DNA from: Delphinapterus leucas
Taxonomy: Eukaryota > Chordata > Mammalia > Artiodactyla > Monodontidae
Direction: 5' to 3'
Assembly: GCF_002288925.2 (NCBI RefSeq)
Contig: NW_022098076.1
Span: 75,097,873 to 75,161,872 of the forward strand
DNA length: 64,000 bases
Shown here: positions 45,341-56,908 of the stretch, piece by piece
How the letters are laid out: each line of letters begins with the position of its first letter
Numbering within the stretch: position 1 is the first letter of the stretch
Made by a program: the position numbers and the translations under genes
The notes under the pieces: generated by a model
The model's input: only the letters and a program-made list of their open reading frames with translations
What the model was told of the DNA's origin: nothing
The model's database searches: none

Positions 45341-46490
45341 CACCACATTTCTTAATTTTGGCACATTCCACTGTCAAGTGGCTGTACACTCAAGTGACCA
45401 GTAGGGACAGCAGCACCAAAGACCTCTAACACTACAGCCTGAGACCAGGAGATGCTGTAACTAGATGTTTGTGTCCAGGTACACTTTTAAAAACATTATG
45501 ATTAGTGGGTCAGTGGAATAGTTTTCTTGGAAAGTAGGCATTAATCAAATTGGGTCTGGAATGCTCGAGAAAGGGTTCTCACGGGTAGTCTTCCAGATCT
45601 AACCACATTTTCAATGCACACACATCTCATCGACTACTAGATGACACCATGGCAGATGCTGAAAGGATAAAAGCGTTTTCTAAACTCATCCCACCTGATT
45701 TTAGTGCAACAATAAATAATAAGACCTTATTAAAAAGTGGAGAATCTGGGAAATGTCACACTGGATATGATATAAAGACAACAGATATATCCTAGGATTA
45801 TCCCAGGCAAACCTGGATGCATGGTCACCTTATCTGTACTCACCCCCACCGTCTTGACACTTTTGTAAACAGTCCTTTGTGAATAAACCCTTCTGGAGTC
45901 ATCCTATTTCGAGTGTGCCATCTGTTTCCTGTTGGGTTCCTGGCAGATACCGTGGGATAAAAGGCTGTTCAAAATATATTGTTGCATGACAAAAGAAGAT
46001 TACAAAATAGAGTGACAGTAGGCTCCAAATTATGTATGCTAGGTAGTTACGTAGATATAATTGCATAGAAAAAAATTCTGGGCATGTATACATCAACATG
46101 TCACTTGTAGTTATACATATCTGAGTGGTAGAGTTAAAAATGACTTTTTCCTTTTCTTGTTTTCTTTATATGATTTTAGAAAGTATCTCTAGTAAGCATG
46201 GGTTATGTTTGTAATAAGAGAAAAATTTAATTTTTTTTACAAACCTTTGAGTGGAGGTAGGGGATAAAGGCATGTAGTGGCTCTCTGCTGTGGTTCTCAT
46301 GGGCTGCATTATGTATCTAGTGTTTATCTACCACATTATGAATGGGCAAATAAATTGTCTCCAATTCCCTAATATAAAAAGCAATACTCTAGTGAAATCA
46401 CAGATTTTTACTAAAATTCTATAGAGAATTTCTCTACAATATCACTCTGGAGTGTGAATACTGGTCATAGAGAATATTTAAACATAAACC
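45341..46490. other. Unannotated sequence with a possible LTR end
   Basis: About 1.1 kb. At 45850-45960 the order ttgtgaataaacccttctgg then gagtgtgccatctgtttcct gttggg resembles the 3' end of an old LTR (polyadenylation-like aataaa followed by a U5-like stretch). Near 45790 a 'cccaggcaaacctggatgca tggtcacctta' scrap is another old repeat. Neither is complete. Confidence 0.35.
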
Positions 46491-46499
46491 CAATTTGGT

Positions 46500-47080
46500 T
46501 GAGTATCACTGAAACCAAGCAGGACCCTGTGGGACTCTTGGGCTTGGAAGCCTTTCTGTCCCCCATTTCTTGGCTCCAGCCTGCATGACTTTCCCTGAGT
46601 TCCAAAGGGCAGATTCAAACAGCTACTAATCCAGGAAGGGAAGGGATGCAAAGTCAAGGAGGAGGCAGCCAGGAAACAATAATGCAGCCTTGGGGCAGGG
46701 TCCTGGTTCCACCTCAAGGGATACACATAACAATGTCTTTAAGCTCTTTAAGATGTCAGCATTCTTCATACCAGAGAAAGACCACCTGAGGCTATATTAA
46801 AGGAACCAGAGAAGCTCATCAAGAAGATTACCTGAGACCAGATTGCAGGAGTGGAGGTCCTGCCCACACCGTAATCTTATCAACAAACTCACCCTTGAAC
46901 CGTTGCTATAAAACTCCTCATCAAATCCTCTCAGGTGAAAACATATGGTTCTCGAGGGTGGGAGGCCCCTGTGTCCCCCTTTGCCTGGCAAAGCAATCAA
47001 GCTATTCTTTTCTACTTCACCCAAAACTCTGTCTCCAAGATTTGAGTTGGCACTGGTGCAGAGAGGCCAAGCTTTTGGCA
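46500..47080 (+). mobile_element. Probable solo retroviral LTR (ERV1-like)
   Basis: It begins around gaaaccaagcaggaccctgtg, has a TATA-like gctataaaactcctcatc at about 46905-46925, a polyadenylation-like gcaatcaagctattcttttc stretch at about 46994, and a U5-like tail cacccaaaactctgtctcca agatttgag, ending near ggccaagcttttggca. No internal genes flank it. The left end and target-site duplication are unresolved, and the family is unnamed. Confidence 0.55.
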
Positions 47081-47089
47081 TCATTTCCA

Positions 47090-47400
47090 GACTCTTCTTT
47101 ATAATGACTACATTAACCTATACTCTCATCAGAGTTTGTGAAGATACCTCTGTCCCCATATCTTCACACTTTATTCAATTTTCTGATGTCTGTCAATCTG
47201 AAGAGTGTAAAATGATACCTCATTGTTGTTTTATGTGTGTGTCTCAGTTGCAAATGAGTTTGTTTCTTCATTGTTTAGCCAATTGAATTTCTTCTTTTGT
47301 GATTGCCTGTCCACAATGTTTGCCCATTTTTCTATTCAGTATTCTGTCTTTTTCTTTGTGTTGATTTCCAAGAGTTCCATTTATATAGCCCAATAATTTA
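47090..47400 (-). mobile_element. Old L1 ORF2 relic, reverse strand
   Basis: gaagagtgtaaaatgatacc tcattgttgttttatgtgtg, tttcttcattgtttagccaa, and tgcccatttttctattcagt then ttccatttatatagcc match the reverse of the L1 ORF2 C-terminal side. Diverged. Confidence 0.75.
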
Positions 47401-47754
47401 AAGTAAACTATAAATCCAAGGCAATTTTTTATTACATACAGATGGTGAGCTCTCAGTTGTCCATAGTAAGTGTAGGAAATATAGGTTTGACTGATAATCT
47501 CAAACTCATTAATATTCAGTTTGAGAATGTGGCAAAGGCACATATCCATCTGTGAACACATCCAACTTTGATGGTGTCATTTGCAACCCCAGCTTGGGAA
47601 TGGGAACTATCCAAGTAGACTCAAAGATAATGGGAGTAGACTTCCATTGCCAAACATACTAGCTCTTAGAATTTGGATGAAATTGCTTATTACAGAGGTG
47701 TTTTTAGTTCAGTGTTATAGGGCTCATTCAAGAAATTAAAAAGAATGATGAATG
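47401..47754. other. Unannotated sequence
   Basis: No recognised feature. Confidence 0.35.
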
Positions 47755-47960
47755 CATTGATGATAATTGACATTAATTGAGCATCCACTATGTGCCACTC
47801 ACCATGCGAGGTGCTTTACATACATTATAACCTGATCACATAAGTGCCAGTATTATACTCATTTTACAGGTGTGACAACTTAGATTTGAAGAGCTTAAGT
47901 ACTTGCCCAAGTCCATGCAGGCAGGAACCATAAGGCCCAGGAATTGAACCCCACTCAGGT
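47755..47960 (-). mobile_element. MIR SINE, nearly full length
   Basis: ttgagcatccactatgtgcc, gcgaggtgctttacatacat, tactcattttacaggtgtga caactta, agtacttgcccaagtccatg and ggcccaggaattgaacccc follow the reverse MIR from its 3' end to the 5' tRNA-like part. Confidence 0.85.
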
Positions 47961-49960
47961 TAAAAGAATTTCTATGTTGAAAGAAAAAGCAAGATCTATC
48001 ATAATTCTTCTTTTCAAAGTTATATTCATAAATAATTTCTAAGAATATAATAATACTCTTGAAGGAATCTTATAAGGATAACAGAAAATTAGAGTTTATA
48101 AGGCCCTTTGATAATTATTTAATTCAACTTATTAAATTTATGGGTGCAGGAAATAAAACTCAGGGAGGTGATTCAGCTTGTCCAACATTATATACCTGAT
48201 TTGTACTATTTGGGGCTAGTACTAGAAGTTGTACTTTCTGTTTCCTTGGTCAAATATATATATTTTTGCAGTTGTAAATGTGGGTTATTTTCAAAAGTGA
48301 AGGGAGAGCCAATAGGTGTCATTTTTGGAAGGTAAAAATGTTTTGGGTTTCCATAAGGGAACGTTGAAGAAAGATGATTTTCATGATTCTTAGAGGTGGG
48401 ACTCTGAGAGACTGAAGGTCCAGTATAAGCAGAATGGAGCACAGCATTCTCAAAAAAAGAATATGGCAGGAGAAGAATACAGAAGACCAACTGAGTACAG
48501 AGGACCAAAGATGGAAGACCTGGCATTCCCAGGTTTGGAAAAAGAGGACTCTGCCTCAGGCTATAGAGTCACCCAAAGGTAGAAATGGGTCAGTAGCCCA
48601 CAGTGGCTAGTACTTATGGGAAGCTTTAGTGCCAAATAATATGAATGAACATTAACTACAATATAAAAGTTAGGAATATGCTTATCCTATCTGTGTATGA
48701 GCCTAGGAAGAGGATGGGAATGGAAAATTGGTGAAGGGGTGGATTAGAAAACTGTGGAAACAGGGTTCTGTCCAGAAAAGAGAAGAATTATCCCCCCTTC
48801 TTCCTAGTGACAGTGACCACAGAGAGGACTTGAGGACCTTTTTAGGCATAGGAGGTAATAACAAAACCCTCGTTTCACCAAAGCTCTATGTTTCTGTGAC
48901 AGGGCAGAGAAGAAAGAGGAGGAAGAATCTATTGGGAAAAAAGAACATAGCTACTGACTGTGGTTCTACACCTGCCATTGGAGGATTTTAGAGATGCTTA
49001 TTATAGGCCAAGGAGATGTAAGGCAGGTTGAAGAAGCAAACTGCCTAGCCCAAGAAAGAACAGTGGAAAGAATCCAGAAATAGAGCTGGAATATCCAATT
49101 CCTGCAGGAGAAGCACGAAGGAGACTGATGAAGTGGGGAGTGAAAACCCCTTGGGGATGTAGGTTGGAGGTAGGCCAGTCAGGGTGGTGGAAAATAGCTG
49201 TTGGTGCCAAGAGAAGGACAAATTGAGTGAGAGGCCACAGGAGGGTGAGAGGGAGAGGGCACAGGGCAGGCTCCACAGGAATTGGAGACATTGAGTGAGA
49301 TATGATGATTATTCCAGCTGTCCGAAGCCTGTTCTGTTGATTTGGTGCTGGCAGGATCAGGGTCTGGATGGGAGCTGAGAGTGGCAGGGGGGAGGAAGGG
49401 GGTGCTGACGAGGGTCTGAGGGTCAGGGTATTGGCTGTCATGAGCCAGAATGACTGATATCACTGCCCCAGGTACTTCTCAAGAGTGGGATTCATTTTTT
49501 TTTTTTTAGTTTGTGGAGTGCTGATCCTAGCCCAGATTGTGCTCTCAGAAAGGGTGAGATTCCCTAAAAGAGCATTTCAGCTTGAGTTCCGTGGACATGG
49601 GTTTCTCCTGAAGAGCCTCCCTGAGGAGCGCTCCATCTTTGTCAGGGACTTGGAAGCACCAGGCTGGGGCTGGGGGAAGGGCAGCTCTTTGGCCAAGTTC
49701 ATTGGAGATCTAAGGACTCCCTTTATTCCCGGAGGCCTTACTGCCCTCCTGGCCATCCTCCCTCTCACCCATTTCTCATGGTTGCCTCAGAGAAGGTTCT
49801 CTACAGAACAAGACAGACCTGGGGAAGCTGGCAGGGGAAATTGAGGCAAGCTGTGAACTGTATTCTCAAACTTCTTTCTCCTTGCTCTCCAGCACTGCCA
49901 GGAGATGGAAACAATGGACTTCTTTTTTTATATATATAATAAAGTTAGGCCTATTGATTA
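47961..49960. other. Mostly unique sequence, no gene called
   Basis: About 2 kb. At 48100-48200 there is a weak old-repeat phrase (taaggccctttgataattat ... aactcagggaggtgattcag). Frames 49001-49441 (minus, 146 codons) and 49485-49844 (plus, 119 codons, hydrophobic start) have no family resemblance and compete with open frames on the other strand, so they are not called. Confidence 0.35.
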
Positions 49961-50267
49961 TTTTATTTATTTATTTATTTTTGGCTGCGTTGAGTCTTCG
50001 TTGCTGCACATGGGCTTTCTCTAGTTGCGGTGAGTGGGGGCTACTCTTCGTTGTGGTGTGCGGGCTTCTCATTGTGGTGGCTTCTCTTGTTGCAGGGCAC
50101 GGTCTTGAAGCATGTGGGCTTCAGTAGTTGCAGCACGCGGGCTCAGTAGTTTTGGCCCACAGGCTTAGTTGCTCCGCGGCATGTGGGATCTTCCTGGACC
50201 AGGGATCGAATCCATGTCCCCTGCATTGGCAGGCAGATTCTTAACCACTGCACCACCAGTGAAGTCC
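49961..50267 (-). mobile_element. CHR SINE, older longer form, reverse strand
   Basis: It starts with ttatttatttatttttggctgcg (reverse tail) and ends ctgcaccaccagtgaagtcc (reverse head). It includes the tcttcgttgctgcacatggg block of the longer CHR form. A weak duplication candidate is aaagttagg (49941-49949) versus aaggtgagg (50268-50276), which agrees at seven of nine positions. Confidence 0.93.
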
Positions 50268-50694
50268 AAGGTGAGGAAGGGAGAGGGAGAGAGTCTTTAA
50301 AGTTAAGATGAAGATGGACTTCTTGTCTCTTGTCTCCAAGCTCTGTGACCCAGCTGTAAGGTCTGCAAGCCTTCATCAACGAAGTATCATTTTAGTTCTT
50401 ATTTCAGCAACCTCTTCTAGAGACTATAATCTACTTCATAATGTCATAACTCAGGGCCTAATCACCTCACTTTGTCTTGTAAATGTTTGTTGGTCACTTT
50501 AGTCCATTTCTTCTCTTGTTTTCTGCTCTTAGTAGAAGATAAGCCTTCATGGAGAAAACCCAGTGTTAAAATGGTCCAACTGTTGGAGATGGGTGACAAG
50601 GCATATAACTAATGGGGCTTAGGCAATGATAGATGACAGAAGTCCCCAAGAAGAAAGACTAATGTGAATCCAGGAAAGATACTGAATTTATGAT
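50268..50694. other. Unannotated unique sequence
   Basis: About 430 bp with no feature recognised. Confidence 0.4.
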
Positions 50695-50915
50695 TTTTTT
50701 TCTTTTTTAAGAGCCTTATTAAGATATAATGCATATAGCATACCATTTCCCTATTCAAATGTACAATTCAGTGGCTCTTAGTATATTCACAGAGTTGTGT
50801 TTCAAAACAATCTTAGGACATTTCACTACCCCTCCACCCCCAAACCCCGGTACTCTTTAGTCATCACTTCCCAATCCTCCCATCCCCCCAGTCCTACACA
50901 GCAACTAATTTACCT
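50695..50915 (-). mobile_element. Old L1 3' end fragment, reverse strand
   Basis: A T-rich start, then cttattaagatataatgcata tagcatacc, tcaaatgtacaattcagtgg ctcttagtatattcacagag and ttagtcatcacttcccaatc. This is the reverse of an old mammalian L1 3' untranslated region (L1M class). Confidence 0.75.
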
Positions 50916-51039
50916 TCTCTGTGAGGTTTCTCAAACAAACAGCCAACTCAACTCAAGATGCCATGAACTTACAGTATCTTTAAAGCCTATGTGTGCCTTC
51001 TTATAGTCCCTGTAATTTTGAACTTTTCATCAACTTCTT

Positions 51040-51145
51040 TGAGTAAGCAGGGCAGGTGGTTTTATCCTGCATTTTTCAGATCAGAAAACTGAGGTGTCTC
51101 TGAATGAGAACATCCCAGCTTCCACAGGGGAATGAAGTGATGGAT
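51040..51145 (-). mobile_element. MIR SINE fragment
   Basis: ttatcctgcatttttcagat cagaaaactgaggtg is the reverse MIR core phrase. Only about 100 bp can be followed. Confidence 0.5.
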
Positions 51146-51710
51146 CCTTTCACATCTATGAAAGAAAAATAAAGAGGTGTTTGTGAGTAATATTTTCTTC
51201 ACTGCTCCTCAAAATTTAGGAAAATAAAGGCAAAACACAAGATGAAGAAGAAAGGGCTGAAGCCACATTTGGAGGAATGAGGTGAAACATCTGTTAGAAT
51301 GCTCTACTTAAGATTTACAAGCTGCTGGAGTGCATTGTCAAAAGTAGCTGCAAGATCTCCTTTTCTTGGGATTAAAAAGAAAGAGGAAGGAAAAGAAAAA
51401 CCCAGCAGAGTTCCCTGGCAGGATTTCTTTTAAGCAGTCATTGTATTGGGAGGCAGGGGGACAGATTAGGTGGCTGTCCATGGTCTCTCCCAGTGCTAGG
51501 GTACCATGAAGGCAGGTGGCAGACACATGCCATCCAAGCTGACATGAAATTATTCACAGCCCCTATAGAGAGGAGGTCCTATTTATTTTTAATTCTTCTG
51601 TTCGTGAAATGAGATGCTCTATACTCCCTTAGCTGAGGGCAAAGCCCTCTATGAGGCTTTGTAAGAACTTCAGAGGAAAGGCCAGCACCTGATCCCTGCC
51701 TTTTTTTGCA
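51146..51710. other. Unannotated unique sequence
   Basis: No recognised feature. Confidence 0.4.
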
Positions 51711-52353
51711 TAGCAGTGTGTTCTACTTATCTACTTCTGTATAACAAACTACCTCAAAACTTAATGGCTTAAAACAATAATTTATCATTATGGTTCACAG
51801 TTCTGTGAGTGAACTGAGCTCAGCTAGGTAGTTGTTGTGGGCTCTCTCATGAAGTTGCAGTCAGACATTGGCTGAGGCTGCAGTTATCTGAAGGTTTGAG
51901 TGAGCTGGTCATCCAAAATCATGCCCTCATACGGCTGTCAGTGGATGCTGACTGTTGGCTGGGACCTCAGCTGGGGCTGTCAAAGGGACTGTCCCTGTAT
52001 GGCTCATGTTGTATGGGCTTTTCACACAATAGTGGCTTTGCTGTATGGAGGGTCCAAGCTGGCTTCCCTTGCATGCCCAGCACCTTCATGGGGAAGTTTA
52101 GAAGGCAGAGCTTCTCTGGGTTCCTGGTCTCTCCAGTGTGATAGTCAGGATGTCAGTTCAGGGCTCCAAGAGACCAAGGCAGAAGCTATTAGTCCTTTTA
52201 AAGATGAGGCCTGAACTGGTGTAATATCACTTCTGCTATACACTGTGTGTCAAGCAGTCACTGACCATCCTGGATTCAAGGGGAGAGAAAATACTTTCCA
52301 CCTTTTAATGGGAAGAGAGACAAAGAATTAGTGATCATCCTTAATCTGCCATG
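51711..52353 (-). mobile_element. Old MaLR-like LTR, reverse orientation
   Basis: ctgtataacaaactacctcaa aacttaatggcttaaaacaa, tctctcatgaagttgcagtc, gggcttttcacacaatagtgg-side text, tgtaatatcacttctgctat and attcaaggggagagaaaata give the order of an old MaLR-type LTR. A relative lies at 4848-5375. The frames inside (51896-52141, 51900-52214) are by-products of the LTR. Confidence 0.6.
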
Positions 52354-53629
52354 CAGTGGAGGGAGAGTTAGTGACGTACTCTGAGAAGAATGCATAGAAC
52401 CTCAAAACAAAAATACACAAAAGAGTGCATTTTGAATAAGGCTATGGACATAAGAATTGGTCTAGAGTGGTATAGATTAAACTTGGAAAGGCCTGGAATA
52501 GTTAAAACAACTAGAGTTACATGAGTTACGTTTGGAATAATTCATTAGTTAATCCATTTATTTAATAGACATTTACTGAGCCCATAGCTTATGTCAAGCA
52601 CTCATACTACAAAAATAAATATGACATGGCGCCTGCCTTCTAGATACTCAAAGTCTGATTGTCCATGAATTAGATGACCTCCCAAATCCAAAAAGTAGTT
52701 TCTTAAATACACACCACTCTCAGTACAAAGTATTATTGTTGATGTCCAAAGACTACATAAAAACAATTCGTGCTGCAGGGACATAACAGCGCGGTTGGGA
52801 TAGGACTCCTGATTTAGCATGGTATCAGGCAAGAAAGGAAAGAAATATTTATCTTTATTGATAAAAATAGATGAAAGATATGGGGTATAGTGGCCAAGTT
52901 AAATAGATGTTTCTGGAGAGATTCCTTCTGGTGGGTATATGTGCCTTCTTAGAACACTATTTGGGAGGAATGGGGTATGTTCAGAACCCTTGGGTTCAGT
53001 TGAAATTGCTCTGGGCCTTGAGAAGAGAGTGGCTATAATTCATGTTTCTGGACTAGGATTTTTAGGCAGGTCCAAGAGGACTCCCAGGGGGATGTGAGAC
53101 TGTTGTTTTAAGGAACGTTGCCTTGCTATTCCTCAACGTGCATATTACAGCTCGATGCTGAAGAAAAGGCACATTTCCGAGCAAAAGAGAAGCAGTAGGG
53201 AGGTAGACAGTGATAGAAAGAAGCAACCAAAATGGAAACAGAACTGGGCAATGACACCAAAGTCAGGGAAAATGAAGAAGAGGGGTCCAGGTTGTTTCTC
53301 CAAGATTGGATTAGCAAACGTCAATTGTTAGAGCTGATTTGATTTGAAGACAAGTTGGTTGAAAAGGTAGAATTTGGGGCTAATGTGACTATTTTAAAAA
53401 TTGAATTGACTGCTTTTAGTAGGAAGATCTAGCTACTATGTTATACAGAGCCACGCAGAAAACCTAGAGAGAAAAGGAAGATGGCCTTTGGATAGGTGGT
53501 AGAGAAATGATGGCAACATCTTAAGCTCTTCTTAGAGTGTCTTGGATCTTGAGCTAGAGTCATGCTGAGGATCAGGGAGAAATGTTCTAATGGAGGGAGA
53601 GGATTTAAGAGGAAGGCAATGCACTGTTA
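52354..53629. other. Mostly unique sequence
   Basis: About 1.3 kb. The stretch 52555-52650 (tagacatttactgagcccat ... gcgcctgccttctagatact) repeats the ancient-repeat phrase order also seen at 24450 and 54030. The rest has no recognised feature. Confidence 0.4.
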
Positions 53630-53985
53630 CTTCCTTCCTTCACTAATCCTTCTTTCACATCACCTCCAACTCACCTCCCTAAAACATCACTTTTCTTATA
53701 TCTTCTTCTTGTTTAATGACCTCTAGTAATTCATCTTTGGGGGAGAAAAATGCTCCTTAGTTTTTCATTTCAGCCTATCAATCCGGCCCAACTATTTAAC
53801 TTACAAATCTGCTAGTGCCCAACACCAGCAGAGCGGTTCTCTAGTTCCAAACTTGTCTTTCACCATCTGAAACATGCTCTCCTTTTCCTCTGATTCTAGA
53901 TATTATTCAAAGTCTTCCTGCACAATGAAGTTTCTTAGGTCAGTCAGCAATACTCTCCTTTCTTCTCATTTATGTGTTCATTTGT
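53630..53985 (+). mobile_element. Old L2 fragment
   Basis: ctccaactcacctccctaaa acatcacttttc, gaaacatgctctccttttcc and attcaaagtcttcctgcaca atgaag follow the L2 3' part in sense orientation, strongly diverged. Confidence 0.5.
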
Positions 53986-54029
53986 TTAAGGATTCATTTA
54001 TTCAAATGTTTAGTTTTTGCTGAATTAAT

Positions 54030-54135
54030 ATTCATTTGCTGAACTTATTTATTAAGCATCTACTATTTGCCAAGCACTAGGCATATAGATTTAAGACACA
54101 TTCCCTACCCTCAAGGAGTTTGAATGTGAAAGGAG
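54030..54135 (-). mobile_element. Ancient interspersed repeat scrap
   Basis: ttattaagcatctactattt gccaagcactaggc then ccctaccctcaaggagtttg. Same phrase order as 24450-24600. Confidence 0.45.
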
Positions 54136-54884
54136 GAATGTTCAGCTTCTATAGTACCCACTCAGTAGCAGTATCTTATTGGTCTACATTGCTAGTAGTA
54201 TTCTTTGTGTCTTTGTTTTTTTTCCTTTTTGTTTTAATCTGAAAATATTTTCCTTAAAGGCAGACAACTTCTCTTGCCTTTTTTTTAATTCCCCAAAGAG
54301 CCTTGTTAATATTAAACTCCCTGAAAACATAAAGGATTTTAGAGTACCTGAGAGCAGTAGGCTGGCCGCAACAAGTGTGTGAGGGTCTAGAAAATGGGAG
54401 GAGAGATCAACATATGACATTTGATGATCTTTAAAGGAAGCAACTTACTTTGACTACTGGGGTCTAAAATCGGAGAAAGATTGATGCTTTTCCTGATTAA
54501 GACTGACATATCAATGAAGAAGTCCTCTGAGGATACCACATTCCAGAATTCCAGGAACACAAGGACCTTCTTCTGAGAAGCCATGGAGAAAGTCATTGGG
54601 ACCAAGTGGTCAAGCAAGACAGCCTGTTAGTAGACAGGTGTTCAGGCTCTGTCACCTCTCAGGAAGTGTCCTGGGCAGGTAGCGAAGTTAAGTTTAAGAG
54701 TTTTAGTGGCCAAGACTTCTTCCTGGGAGTCCAGACCATTGCAAGGGAGAGACCACCTTGCCTGCTGCCTTTCCTTCTGGCTAGGCTTTCTTTCTTTATT
54801 TTTTTTTTTTTTTAAATGTAGGGTCACCCAAACAGGGTGCTTGGCCTGGAGAATGCATGGCTCGGTCGGCGAACACAGTGAACT
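54136..54884. other. Unannotated unique sequence
   Basis: About 750 bp. Contains a T16-type run near 54800. No gene or repeat recognised. Confidence 0.4.
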
Positions 54885-55010
54885 AAGAGTCAAGAAAGGG
54901 AGTTGTAGCCTTGGTGTTGGTCCTGATGACAATGCGTTTCTTGGAGCAATCACTTTTCCTCCAGGCCTTAGTTTTCCCACCTGAAAAATAAGGAAGCTGA
55001 AGTAGTTCAG
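54885..55010 (+). mobile_element. MIR SINE fragment
   Basis: gagcaatcacttttcctcca ggccttagttttcccacctg aaaaataagg is the sense MIR core. Confidence 0.55.
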
Positions 55011-56470
55011 CCATTTTGTTTAACTTTTTTTTTTAAGTAAAACTCTTTCATCAGACATATCATCATGCAGAAGTTCAGAGTGCAGAGCATATAGAAGCAG
55101 AGCCGAATTGCCTAATGAGGACAGAGTATTAAGTAGACTCCTCCTGTACCCAAGACATCCTCTCCCTTTCTATATGTATCCCCCCAACCCCCAACCCCAA
55201 CACATACGTTGAAAATCTCTGAACTAGAACAGTGGACTCTATATCTTTTACTGATCAGTGTGCAGAACCAAAATTCATTTAGGAGACTCACACCTAATAT
55301 ACGCATGTTGATAAACTGTGTACATTCACTACTGTCGATCTGTGTTAACTATGAATAAAGTTTTTTAAAAAAATTTAAGGACAGAATAAATAAAGCTGGA
55401 GGGTTCAATATTTTCTTCCCAAACTCAGTGGAGTCTTGCTCAATTCCTAAAGTGCACACACCCCAGTTTGGAGACCACTGGCTCCCAGGGACCCCCGGGT
55501 TCTTTCTAGCCCTGCTATTCTAGAAGTCTGTACCTGGAGCTCAGAAACAGTACTAGTAATTCCCGGCCTTATTATTACTCATAGAAGAAACAGTTTTCTG
55601 AGTGCTTGGGAGAGTGAAAGCACAGTGGCCATTGTGCAGGGGGGAAATATATTCCACTACAAACTCAAGGCCATGTCCCATGTCTCAGTTGGCCAGACCC
55701 ACATCTGTCTGGGACTCTCCCCTGCACTTACCTGTAGAGTCTCTACAACCTCCTGGTAAAATTTCCCAGCACATGCCTGACATGTACCTCTTCTCAAGTC
55801 ATGACCCAGTAGCCCTAAACCAGGCTGTTCCAGGAGATTTTTTCAACAATCTGCTTATGAACAAAGAATAACAGCTTAAAATGCTCCACGGCTGTTTACA
55901 AATGTTTTGTGAGGAGTAGGGAGCTTAGGGGGATGTGTGTGATACTCTCTCCTTTCTCCCCATGCTCTAGCTGAGTGGCTGTTCTGCTCCTGGAAAAGAA
56001 AGGGATTTGGGGGAATTGCTGGGTCACTTTCTTGGGAGGACCATGGGGCTCAGGGAAGCAGCCTCTGAGGTCCAGTCCCCAATCCCCATCCACTCATAAC
56101 TCAATTGAGAGATATGCAAAGCTGGCAGAACCACCAGAGGCCTCCTTGCCAAGGCAGGTTTCTCTCCAAGTGGGCTTCTATATTTATGTGAAACAGAAAT
56201 AAAACACAGCACTAAAAGGCAACAGACACACAAGCAGGCCATCCCCCACAAATACATGTTTAATGAAAGGCAAGCGGTGGGAAAAAAAAAAAAAAAAAGA
56301 AACGCAAGCAGCGGGAAGAGGCGGTCAGGGGGTCACCCAGAGAAGAATGACGGCTTGGTGGGCCCCAGGAGCCTTGACCCGGGGAGGTCAGAAAGCTGCC
56401 CACAGACAGGGCCAGGCAAGTCTTAACATCCCTCTGTGGACCTTAGTATGGCTATCCTGAGACGCTGGGC
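55011..56470. other. Mostly unique sequence
   Basis: About 1.5 kb. An A18 run at 56282-56299 is flanked by near-identical words, gcaagcggtggg before it and gcaagcagcggg after it, which could be a short duplication around a worn A-tail, but no element body is present. No gene recognised. Confidence 0.4.
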
Positions 56471-56473
56471 CCC

Positions 56474-56908
56474 GTGTTCATTTCCCAGGGCTGCCATAAC
56501 AAAGTTATCACAAAGTAGATGGCTTAAAACAATAATATTTTCTCTCACAGTTCTGGAAGCTAGAAGTCTGAAATCAAGGTGTCGACAGGGCCACACTCTC
56601 TCTGAAGGAACCAGCAGAGGATCCTTCTTTGTCTGTTCTGGTTTCTGGTGATTGCCAGGCTCCTTGGTGTGTCTTGGCTTGTAGACACATCGCTGTAGTT
56701 CCTGCCTCTGTCTTCACATGGCATTCTCCTTATGTATCTATGTCTTTTTGTCCAATTTTCTCTCTTCTTATAAGGACACCAGTCATATTGGATTTAGGGC
56801 CACCCAAATCTAGTGTGACCTCTACCAAGATCCTGTTTCCAAATAAGGCTACATTCACAGGTTCTAGGTGAACATAAATTTTGCCGGGACATTATTTAGT
56901 CCAGTACA
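56474..56908 (-). mobile_element. MaLR (MLT1-class) solo LTR, reverse orientation
   Basis: tgttcatttcccagggctgcc ataacaaagttatcac, ggcttaaaacaataatattt tctctcacagttctggaagc, ttataaggacaccagtcat and an end at tttagtccagtaca. It is the fourth copy of this LTR class in the window, all in the same orientation. Confidence 0.85.

Noticed and set aside
49001..49441. 146-codon minus-strand frame rich in proline, serine and leucine
   Set aside because: No recognisable family; competing frame 49179-49463 overlaps it in another phase.
49914..50322. Repeated word atggacttctt on both sides of the CHR SINE at 49961-50267
   Set aside because: The words are not adjacent to the SINE ends, so they are not its target-site duplication.
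55231..55479. Segment starting cagtgg and ending ccactg, resembling hAT ends
   Set aside because: The flanking octamers do not match and the body is not recognisable.
56263..56460. Possible processed pseudogene around the A18 run
   Set aside because: The upstream sequence shows no spliced-gene resemblance, and the flanking word pair is short and imperfect.
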